The notes below the pieces were generated by a model. The model was given only the letters and a program-made list of their open reading frames with translations, had not been told where the DNA came from and ran no database searches. Below are positions 54,327 to 64,000 of a DNA stretch of 64,000 bases, piece by piece (position 1 is the stretch's first letter; every line of letters begins with the position of its first letter). This stretch comes from Vicia villosa. Taxonomy: Eukaryota > Streptophyta > Magnoliopsida > Fabales > Fabaceae. Position numbers and translations under genes: made by a program. The stretch covers positions 238,026,823-238,090,822 of the forward strand of contig NC_081180.1 in NCBI RefSeq assembly GCF_029867415.1, in the 5' to 3' direction.

Positions 54327-56689
54327 TGTTGCACCCCAATTTTTGACCTCTGAGATCCCATCATTTTTCTAAGTATCATGATCATTATCATTATCATTTA
54401 TCATCATGCATATGCTAACAAAAAATAAAAAGAAAAAAAGTTTGTTGCTTGTGTGTTAAAAAGACAGGAGAATGATCAAGAGAAAGCTGAAGAATTCAGG
54501 GTTTTGAGGCCCACAAGAGGTTCAACATTCTCTCAAGATTCAAAGGTTCCTTCAATCAATATTCAAGTCCAAGGATGGCTCAGTTTAAGGCAGACAACTC
54601 TCAAGATCGCCAGAAGCGCCAAATTAGGGTTTTTGTTTTTTTTCCAGGAGAACGAGTTTTTGAGACCTCAAATGGATTTTATGGATCTTCATATGTCTCA
54701 AAGTACCACCAGACAAATTTTCAAACTTCAATCGCTCGGACGCATAGTCAACAGCTCAAACAGTCAACAGAGGACCAGTTTGACCAAAAAGTCAACAGAC
54801 AGTCAAAAATGTAATTTTTTGTCAACATCCATATTTTGTCAAAAGATTCATCATGTGATCAATGGTTGATCATAATTCATCAAGAAAAGTTCAGAAATCG
54901 ACAAAACTCAAAATTGCAAAATTAGAGTTTTTTACCTAAAAGTCAACTGAACTTTGACCGACCATAACTCTCTCATAATTTATCAGAAAAATTCCAACCA
55001 AAGCTCATTCTCAAGGAAATTCAATTCTCTACAACTTTGATGTTGGGACCAAGGTCAAGAAATGCTTCCGCCTAGGAGATATAAGCCAAAACATTACGGG
55101 TCATTTTGAAAGTCAACAAAAAGCAGTTTTTTGTCAAAGCCCATATCATCAAAATAACTTCTCCAAATGCAAAAACGCTTCCAAAGTGGCTTGTAGAGGA
55201 CATCTTGGGCTTTCCAAAAAGTTAAAGAACACTTTCATAGGATCAAAATTGAGGGAGATATGCCTTGATGAAGTTGACCTTTTTTGGAAAAATGCATGAA
55301 ACAAGTAATGACCAAAATTTGATTTTTTTTCAAAAAGGCCAATTCTTTTGTGATTCAATCTTGATTCTCATATGTTTAAAGGGCATCCACGATCCATCCA
55401 TGATTCATGACATTTTTATTTCATTTTAATTAAATTTTATTCATTTAAAGTTTAATTAAAGTGAGATAATTCAAAGATATTATCAAAGATGCTTATGGTT
55501 GCCAATCAAGACCAATTCAAGATGCTTAAATATATTATTGCAAGGTTGAAGAGAATAATACTTGAGTGTTTTAACCATGGTTAAGAAATACACTCATTGA
55601 AAATATTCCATTATCATATTTTTTCCACAAAATCAATCATGACAATTTCCACTTGCAAGGCTTCCAAGATCAAACTCTTTGCCTATAAATAGAACTTCAT
55701 TTTCTTCATTCAAGGAGAGAAAAAAAGAGGAGGAGGAACAAGAGAAGAATAACAACACACTCCAAAAGCATAGCATAAGTTTTATATTTTTCAAAAGTTT
55801 CAAGAAACTTGTAAAAATCAAGGCTCATTCAAATAGCCACTTTCAATCAATTTCAATCACTCTATTCCACTCATGGAACATCATAGAGTAAGTACAATGT
55901 AATTTTTAATATGTAGTAGTGTTAGGAGTTCATGAATTAAAAACTCCATATTTATGCATATTTTCAATTTCTCAAAAAAAATGTTTTAATTTTAGTTTTA
56001 AGTTGATAAAATGTTTATTTAATTTTTAACATAAAAATATTTTATTTCTTTTCATAATTAATTTATATTGCTTAATTAATTAGTAATTATGTAAATATTG
56101 CTTTTTAATTATTTTTAACCAATCAAAAAACTCCAAAAATATTTTCCTTTTAGATTTAGGTTTATATTTTTTTTATAATCTAATTTTTGACATATAAAAT
56201 AATATTTTTCTTGTTAAGTTTAATTATTTGTATAATTATTTGTTTAATTAGCTTGTTAATTAACTTAAAATCAATTCCAAAAAAAAATCACAAAAAGAAT
56301 GAATTAAGTTTAATTTGTTTTATATTTATTTTTGTATATTATTTGATATTGTTTCTTATCTTTTTCCTTTGTCCCGAATCAGAATAAAAGATCAAATATG
56401 GCAGAGATTGTATGCAGTTGTTTTAAGACTTTTGGAAATTTATCGTGTAGTCGCTATGATTCTATCAAGCTTCTGATAAATTTTCATTAATTTTAAATCC
56501 GAGATCATCATTCACTCACCATCGATCTTCACTAACATCGTGAATATACTTGACTAGCTTCAAGATGATTCACGTGCTAACATACTAACAATTAACTTTA
56601 AATTCCGCATTTTATTATATTGTTCTTTATATTTCTTGCTTTATACTTTATTTTATCATTCATCATATTTATGTTTATGCTATTTTTTT

Positions 56690-57345
56690 TTTGTCCATTT
56701 GGACATATTATTTATATTTCTGCCATTTTTTCTTTGTCCATTTGGACATATTATTTATATTTCTGCCATTTTTTCTTTGTCCATTTGGACATATTATTTA
56801 TGTTTCTGTCACTTTTTCTTTGTCCATTTGGACATATTATTTATATTTCTGCTATTTTTTCTTTGTCCATTTGGACATATTATTTATGTTTCTGTCATTT
56901 TTTCTTTGTCCATTTGGACATATTATTTATATTTCTGCTATTTTTTCTTTGCTCATTTGGGCATATTATTTATATTTCTGCTATTTTTTTCTTTGTCCAT
57001 TTGGACATATTATTTATATTTCTGTTATTTTTTCTTTGTCCATTTGGACTTATTATTTATATTTCTGCTATTTTTTCTTTGTCCATTTGGACGTATTATT
57101 TATATTTCTGCTATTTTTCTTTGTCCATTTGGACATATTATTTATGTTTCCGCTATTTTTCTTTGTCCACTTGGACATATTATTTATGTTTCCGCTATTT
57201 TTCTTTGTCCACTTGGACATATTATTTATGTTTCCGCTATTTTCTCTTTGTCCATTTGGACGTTTATATTCCGCTATTTTCTCTTTGTCCATTTGGACGC
57301 TATGTTTATGTTTCCGCTATTTTCTTTTTGTCCACTTGGACCATA
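56690..57345 (+). repeat. 43-bp tandem array in the Ogre LTR
   Basis: About 15 copies of a 43-bp unit are present, each with the near-palindrome TGTCCATTTGGACA and 'tattatttatatttctg'. Because 43 is not a multiple of three, each plus frame cycles through the unit. All three plus frames stay open for 220-270 codons with hydrophobic translations. These are not genes. Confidence 0.93.
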
Positions 57346-57369
57346 CTTTACTTTTATGCTAAAACACTA

Positions 57370-58419
57370 ATAAACAACAAAAAAACTAAAAAAACGCTTA
57401 AGGTTCTCTCTTGGACTATTGGTTACTATCCCTAGCATTTTGGAGATTCAGACTTATGGACTTAGTGCCTCTGGACCCTTATTCTGTTATTACTCTGTGG
57501 TTGTTCTATATGTCTGGCATTGGATTGTTGTCTGTTTGTGTATGCAGAATTTTAATGTGCTTAATGCAAAGTGGTGCTAAAGATAATAAGTTCATCTGGA
57601 TCCCCAAGTGGTAATGCATCGGTCAACTGTTGGTTTCTTATTTTGGTCAGATCATTCTCTCCTTAAACTTTTATTTTAAGCACTAGGATAGCCTCTTCAT
57701 CTCTTCCCACTTCTTAAATTTTCAAAATCTTCTCCCTTTTTTCCAAAATCTTCTTATGTTTGTAAAACCTCTTTTAAAAATCTTTTCTTATAAAATACCT
57801 TTTGCCTTTAGTGGCTTTTCTTTCAAAGTTTAGACACGATTAAATGTTGTAGTGAGTTATGATACCCCACGATTTTGAGATTGATTGATATAATGGAATC
57901 TTTTCCACGTGAGAGAGATAGTGTCATACTCGTTGATTTTCATCCGAGTTGGAGCTCTTCTTTCATTCGTGATGCAAAGAATCTATTTGTTCTCATAATC
58001 AAGATCAATGGCTGAGTATTTCTCTCCGACGACGATAAAGTGTTTATTCCTTTTAAAAAAAACCGTTTTCCCTTTTAAGCGGAACTACATTAGCTCTGAC
58101 TTCTCCATTGCACCGAGGAGGTATGTAGGCACAAGGCTTAATGTCTTGCCGAGCTTATTTTAAAAATCAAACAAGAGCAAAAGTGATCTAAGCAAAACTA
58201 AGAGCCCATGGATAACCATGGATACAAAGGGTGCTTAAAACCTTCCCTTTGTATAACCAACCCCCCGAACCCAAAATCTATCAAAAGGTCTTTCCTGTTC
58301 TTTTATGCCTTTCCCAAATGTTGGATAAAATAAAAGTCGGTGGCGACTCTTGCAAAAAAAAAATCAAAAAAAAAAGAGAGCAAGGAGTCAGTTCGTTGCC
58401 AAAAAAAACCGAGTTTACA
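57370..58419 (+). other. Distal part of the Ogre LTR
   Basis: No gene is found. It includes the family block 'accttccctttgtataacc' (about 58240) and the sequence 'gtcggtggcgactcttgc' (58336) that prefigures the primer-binding site. Confidence 0.6.
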
Positions 58420-58423
58420 GAAC

Positions 58424-58441
58424 TGGCGACTCTGCTGGGGA
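58424..58441 (+). other. Primer-binding site of the Ogre-type element
   Basis: TGGCGACTCTGCTGGGGA follows the LTR end by four bases. From memory, this type is the one reported for Ogre elements (tRNA-Arg); the tRNA identity should be checked. Confidence 0.75.
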
Positions 58442-59429
58442 TTTGAAAAGTATTTTTAAAAGAGGGGTTACCTTAGAGTTTTTGATCACTTTAATATTTG
58501 CTTATACTTGTTTATTTTTTTATTTTTTGCTATTCTGGATATATGTGTGGTTCCGTCACTTGAGATACATTATGGACAAATCCTAACCCGGATTAAGTAC
58601 ACATAAGAATTAGGTGGAGGGTATAGTCATGTACAGGCGTACGTGAGAATCCTTCCGCTCAGTGGAGGTTCCTTGTTGGTAGTATATGTTTAGCAAGTTC
58701 AGTTGCGAAGACATTATTGCTTTCATTGAACTGTAGAAGCTGAGTTGGCCATAGAACCCCAACCCATCCTGGCCTTATTAGGTTGTGGCGCAGAAACTAT
58801 TCAGGTGAAGACTTGGATTAGTTGTCATGCGGAGAGCCACACTCAGACGAGTTTTTCTTGAGAATATTATTGGCTCACAAGTTCAGTTGTGCAAGCCGGT
58901 AATATCCGAAAGAAGAATGTGGACTCTGACGTATCAGTAGAACATGTTGTGCAGGTGATTAACCCCTAGTACTATCCCATGTTTGGTTCTTTGACCTCAT
59001 GCTCGTGACATTGAACTTTTGAACCTATCTTATGTGCACCATGTTTGTGTTACCATTTCTGTATATGTGGCATTCATGCATTCATACATTCATAAAAATC
59101 TTTTCCTTTGATTTTCAATGAACTTAGAGGTCTTTTTTGTAAACATCGTAAGTTTCATCAAACTCAATGGATCTTGGGTGTTGATGGGGTGAAAACTCTA
59201 ATCCACCAAAATGGATGATTGATTTTGATGATAACTTGAACAATGCTTTAATCCAATGCTTGAATGTTTGCAAATTAATATCTTAAGTTCTTTGAAACTC
59301 AAATAATATAAACAACAAATGCATCATTTGCATACATACATCCAGCTTATCCATGAAACTTATCCTTGTATATCTCCATCTTCGAAGTTGTCTGTCTACC
59401 ATCAAGCTGATTCCTCCTCTTCGGAATCC

Positions 59430-59510
59430 ACTTCCAGAAGGTTTTAGGTCTGATTTTCATTGTCCTTTCCATCAAGGGGCAGCAGACCATGATTTAGAAA
59501 GATGTTTCTC
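59430..59510 (+). pseudogene. Gag zinc-knuckle-like remnant
   Basis: In the plus frame that opens at 59353, the stretch CPFHQGAADHDLERC has the Cys/His/Cys pattern of the gag C-terminus in Ogre-like elements (C-x-(F/Y)-H-x-G-A-x-x-H-x-x-E-x-C). Nothing around it is readable as gag, so this is a small relic. Confidence 0.4.
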
Positions 59511-61610
59511 TACTGTTTGCATTTCCTTAATTGTGCTGTTTACTTTTAGACTTTGTTTGTTTATGAATGGTGATTTTAATGAAATGAGCATCGTATGTTT
59601 GAATTCATTTTCATCTACTATGTCTATGTTTATGCTTCTTTTACAAAAAAAAAAATCTATTTTGCTTTCTCTATCAAACTTGTGTTTTATGCAAAGATTG
59701 GAGGGAGGATGATGACAACGAAATACCCAGGTTGTTGAACTGTATGCTTTCAAATAAAACTTTGCTGACGATGTACAGGCATTGTTTCAATTCCCAAACA
59801 CTGGAGATATAAGGATGATAATCCCTCGTTCACCCCTTTGAGCCTGGAAGTTGGTGTTTCTTTCTGTACGAAATAACCCACATTTTAACCCGGGGCAGGG
59901 TAGTTCCCAGTTAATTTGGTTGTGCATTCTATTTTAAGAGAATCATTCAATACACCTTTCAACAAGTGTTTTAATCACAAGCTTTCCTCCGCATACATCA
60001 AAGAAGTGCTGGAGATGCCAATCAAAAGTCAATGATGGTTCATTATAATCATTAAGCAAGGTAGTCACTATCTTTCAGAAAAAAAAGTATCAAAAAAGAA
60101 AATCAAAGAAAAGCCTGCTAAGTCAAAATCAAAAAATGACTTAGGCAAAAACTAAGGCATCCCGCTGACTGTAAGTTCAAAATCAACAGTTCAGGCAAAA
60201 GTTAGGGATATCAAAAGAAAAAAGGAGAGATAAGTCAATAAATTCTTGAACCACAAAATGTTGTGACTATCAAAAGGAAGAAGTGACTGGCATCTCCAAG
60301 TTTTCTTGGCTTGTGAACTATCATCATTACAACAGGTAAAATTCCAAAAGTCTCTTGGTACCTGAATGCATATTTTGAATTAACTGGATTTAGGAATGAA
60401 GATCATCACGGAGATGGGGTGGGTTACAAAAATTTTGAGCCTTATACCTTTTATTTTTTTAAACCGTGAACCTGACCACGTTACAACCTTCAAAAGCCCT
60501 AATTGAAGCAAGGTTTATTTTGAAAGCATACTACAACAAGGTTGCGTAAGCTGACTCCCAAGAGATTTACCAATCATTTATGTTGATACCATATCTTTGC
60601 TTTATCTTTCACGTTGATTGTCTTAACCGTTATGTTTTAACCAGTGATTCCATTTTCTTTACAAAGTGATTTTGATTTCAAAAATATGTTTTGAGCATTG
60701 CATTAAAATTACCATTCTTGAATGAACACTTTATTTGAAAGTAAGTACTTATCTTTCGGGAAGTTCAAACAGTCGAGAAACTTGATCAGTGATCCTATCA
60801 GGGGCACGTTCCTTCAAGATCCTGTTGTTCAGATGTTTAATCAAGATTTGTTGATCAGAATATCCTCTTCAAGATGTATACTATGGCAAGTCTTCCCAAC
60901 ATTCATTTCAAGAGTTGAATCCGTGATCAGTTCATCCCCAACATAGTTCAACTGAAGCCATGATCAGTTAACTTGCAACAATTATTCAATCAGGGGCAAT
61001 CTTCTTCAGCAATCCCCAAGCACAGTTTATCAGTCCTTCTCAAAGGATCATTTGTTTGATACAGTTATCAGTGTGACAAGAAGTTTGTTCATGCATCTTC
61101 TTTCCAAGCGGATTTTTTTTAGAGTTCCTGTGTTGAGGAATCAAAGCTCCAATCTTGCCTCACAAAAGAGTCAATCCCAGTCGTCATGAATAACTACATT
61201 GCATTGAGCATTCATCATGCATAGAAAACTTTAACATCATGCATAAAAACAAAATCATGCTCATTTACATTCTTCTAAGGTCCTGTTGTTGTCAACATCT
61301 TACCTTGAGATCAAAGTCCAACTTACTTGGCACCTACCCAAACAAATTTATCCTTTTGATTCGTTTTGTCTGTATCTATCTGATATTCTTCATGATATGT
61401 CTTGTTTGTTCTGACAATTTTTCAGAACTTTGTTACCTTTTATTCAAAGCTTCTATGGACGTCCCAATTCCCAATAAAGTGTTATTACCTCATTCAAAGC
61501 CACTCTTGAATATCTCTGAGTTCAATCATGTTTTATCTTGATTGTCGTTTGATGCTGCTGCATTCATGGTTTATCTTAAAACGCTTTTGATATTTTCTTC
61601 TTAAAGTTCA

Positions 61611-61962
61611 AATCATGTTTTACCATGATTGACCTTGGTGTTCTCTAATCATGTTTTACCTTGATTGTCACTTGGTATTCTCTAATCATGTTTTACCTTG
61701 ATTGTCATTTGGTATTTTTCAATCATGTTTTACCTTGATTGTCATTTAATGACATCCAATCATGTTTTACCTTGATTATCCTTAATGACATCCAATCATG
61801 TTTTACCTTGATGGACCTGTGATCATGTTTTACCTTGATTGTCCGTTGATGATTACCCAATCATGTTTTACCTTGATTGTCATTCGATGTTGCCCAATCA
61901 TGTTTTACCTTGATTGTCATTTGATGTTGTCCAATCATGTTTTACCTTGATATTCATTTTAT
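61611..61962 (+). repeat. 37-bp tandem repeat in the Ogre interior
   Basis: Ten units begin 'aatcatgttttaccttgatt', spaced 28-37 bp. The last ones differ by small changes. It lies 3' of the remnant gag and 330 bp before the 3' LTR, where Ogre elements commonly hold tandem repeats. Confidence 0.9.
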
Positions 61963-62296
61963 GTAGCCACATTCATGTATGCCTCAGATATTCTCTTCTC
62001 AAAGTTCAATCATGTTTTATCTTGAAAGCTTTTGTCAACTGTTTCTTTCTTGTGTGAAGTCTGATTCTATTCCTAGATGACGTATACCTTTTCCCTAGCG
62101 GAGTCTGTTTACTTCTCCCCATTGGTGTCCTGTTTCCCTCTCGTGGAAATCATGTGAATTCATAATCATAAGCATTACATTGCATCTCAGGTTCAAAAAT
62201 TGTGTTTTTTTATATATTTAAGTCTCTTCCATCACGTTAAAACGAAGATTTACAATCATCGTGTCTCCGGATAGAAGAAACTTAAATAGGGGCATC

Positions 62297-64000
62297 TGTT
62301 GCACCCCAATTTTTGACCTCTGAGATCCCATCATTTTTCTAAGTATCATGATCATTATCATTATCATTTATCATCATGCATATGCTAACAAAAAATAAAA
62401 AGAAAAAAAGTTTGTTGCTTGTGTGTTAAAAAGACAGGAGAATGATCAAGAGAAAGCTGAAGAATTCAGGGTTTTGAGGCCCACAAGAGGTTCAACATTC
62501 TCTCAAGATTCAAAGGTTCCTTCAATCAATATTCAAGTCCAAGGATGGCTCAGTTTAAGGCAGACAACTCTCAAGATCGCCAGAAGCGCCAAATTAGGGT
62601 TTTTGTTTTTTTTCCAGGAGAACGAGTTTTTGAGACCTCAAATGGATTTTATGGATCTTCATATGTCTCAAAGTACCACCAGACAAATTTTCAAACTTCA
62701 ATCGCTCGGACGCACAGTCAACAGCTCAAACAGTCAACAGAGGACCAGTTTGACCAAAAAGTCAACAGACAGTCAAAAATGCAATTTTTTTGTCAACATC
62801 CATATTTTGTCAAAAGATTCATCATGTGATCAATGGTTGATCATAATTCATCAAGAAAAGTTCAGAAATCGACAAAACTCAAAATTGCAAAATTAGAGTT
62901 TTTTACCTAAAAGTCAACTGAACTTTGACCGACCATAACTCTCTCATAATTTATCAGAAAAATTCCAACCAAAGCTCATTCTCAAGGAAATTCAATTCTC
63001 TACAACTTTGATGTTGGGACCAAGGTCAAGAAATGCTTCCGCCTAGGAGATATAAGCCAAAACATTACGGGTCATTTTGAAAGTCAACAAAAAGCAGTTT
63101 TTTGTCAAAGCCCATATCATCAAAATAACTTCTCCAAATGCAAAAACGCTTCCAAAGTGGCTTGTAGAGGACATCTTGGGCTTTCCAAAAAGTTAAAGAA
63201 CACTTTCATAGGATCAAAATTGAGGGAGATATGCCTTGATGAAGTTGACCTTTTTTGGAAAAATGCATGAAACAAGTAATGACCAAAATTTGATTTTTTT
63301 TTCAAAAAGGCCAATTCTTTTGTGATTCAATCTTGATTCTCATATGTTTAAAGGGCATCCACGATCCATCCATGATTCATGACATTTTTATTTCATTTTA
63401 ATTAAATTTTATTCATTTAAAGTTTAATTAAAGTGAGATAATTCAAAGATATTATCAAAGATGCTTATGGTTGCCAATCAAGACCAATTCAAGATGCTTA
63501 AATATATTATTGCAAGGTTGAAGAGAATAATACTTGAGTGTTTTAACCATGGTTAAGAAATACACTCATTGAAAATATTCCATTATCATATTTTTTCCAC
63601 AAAATCAATCATGACAATTTCCACTTGCAAGGCTTCCAAGATCAAACTCTTTGCCTATAAATAGAACTTCATTTTCTTCATTCAAGGAGAGAAAAAAAGA
63701 GGAGGAGGAACAAGAGAAGAATAACAACACACTCCAAAAGCATAGCATAAGTTTTATATTTTTCAAAAGTTTCAAGAAACTTGTAAAAATCAAGGCTCAT
63801 TCAAATAGCCACTTTCAATCAATTTCAATCACTCTATTCCACTCTTGGAACATCATAGAGTAAGTACAATGTAATTTTTAATATGTAGTAGTGTTAGGAG
63901 TTCATGAATTAAAAACTCCATATTTATGCATATTTTCAATTTCTCAAAAAAAATGTTTTAATTTTAGTTTTAAGTTGATAAAATGTTTATTTAATTTTTA
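62297..64000 (+). mobile_element. 3' LTR of the Ogre-type element (runs off the window)
   Basis: It starts TGTTGCACCCC as the 5' LTR does and remains in register to the window end. Visible differences over 1.7 kb are about three substitutions (near 62715, 62781 and 63844) plus single-base changes in homopolymer runs. This near identity points to a recent insertion. Confidence 0.92.

Larger units (their letters stand above)
54327..58419 (+). mobile_element. 5' LTR of an Ogre-type element
   Basis: It starts TGTTGCACCCCAATTTTTGA and ends GAGTTTACA, followed by GAAC and the primer-binding site. It is about 4.1 kb. Positions 54327-56030 match the 3' LTR (62297-64000) with only a few substitutions. 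A TATA-like tataaataga is near 55684. The distal part shares blocks with the solo LTR at 638-5569. Confidence 0.87.
58442..62296 (+). mobile_element. Short, decayed interior of the Ogre-type element
   Basis: The distance between LTRs is only 3.9 kb, whereas complete Ogre elements carry well over 10 kb with an extra ORF plus gag-pol. No protease, RT, RNase H or integrase motif is readable. The tract just before the 3' LTR (aaataggggcatc, about 62284-62296) is the likely polypurine tract. Confidence 0.75.

Noticed and set aside
54453..54869. 138-codon ORF repeated at 62423-62896
   Set aside because: It duplicates because it lies in both LTRs of the same element; no protein family is recognisable and the frame differs at the 3' side between the copies.
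56620..57435. Overlapping ORFs of 223-271 codons encoding hydrophobic repeats
   Set aside because: They are created by a 43-bp tandem repeat inside an LTR and exist in all three plus frames at once; no start context, homologue or codon bias supports a protein.

Overview
This window looks like nuclear DNA from a legume with a large, transposon-rich genome. A member of Fabeae or Trifolieae is my best guess. The evidence is the AT-rich sequence, plant LTR, LINE, MULE, hAT-like and Helitron-like structures, and two Ogre-type LTRs of 4-5 kb. There is no rRNA, no complete tRNA gene and no prokaryotic gene structure. Nearly everything is transposable-element sequence. The only intact, host-like coding units are copies of one small gene for a 61-64-residue protein with a single membrane-type helix.

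Layout. 1-10203: a minus-strand Ty3/gypsy-type element with its 5' LTR at 8889-10203. It is interrupted by two solo LTRs, at 638-5569 (TSD CATAC) and 6907-8765 (TSD ATACA). 10204-11744: old flanking DNA with a gag-like remnant. 11745-20540: array units of the small gene, with copies at 12603, 13469 and 19460. These are broken up by a Helitron-like end, a SINE head, a MULE carrying a plant-mobile-domain pseudogene, and MITEs. 20541-25576: a nearly full-length but disabled Ty1/copia element. 25860-40078: a 14.2-kb MULE-like insertion holding a decayed 12-exon Ulp1-type protease gene, a truncated FAR1/MULE transposase gene, a satellite array with higher-order structure, a hAT-like element and a MULE MITE. 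40079-43404: the next array unit (gene at 42529), hit by a LINE. 43405-54047: a second LINE, then a truncated copia element that itself contains a complete non-autonomous minus-strand LTR element. 54048-54326: the 3' flank of the gene unit resumes. 54327 to the end: an Ogre-type element with a short decayed interior; its 3' LTR runs off the window.

The small-gene units share promoter, coding and 3' sequence, so this is a local tandem gene family that transposons have pulled apart. Two insertions in the array (Helitron-like at 12814-13339, MULE-like at 25860-40078) are flanked by very long direct repeats of target DNA (340 bp with one mismatch, and about 495 bp with no substitution) where a short target-site duplication would be expected. 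This shared, unusual junction architecture is the most interesting signal I see. I found no intact new enzymatic system.
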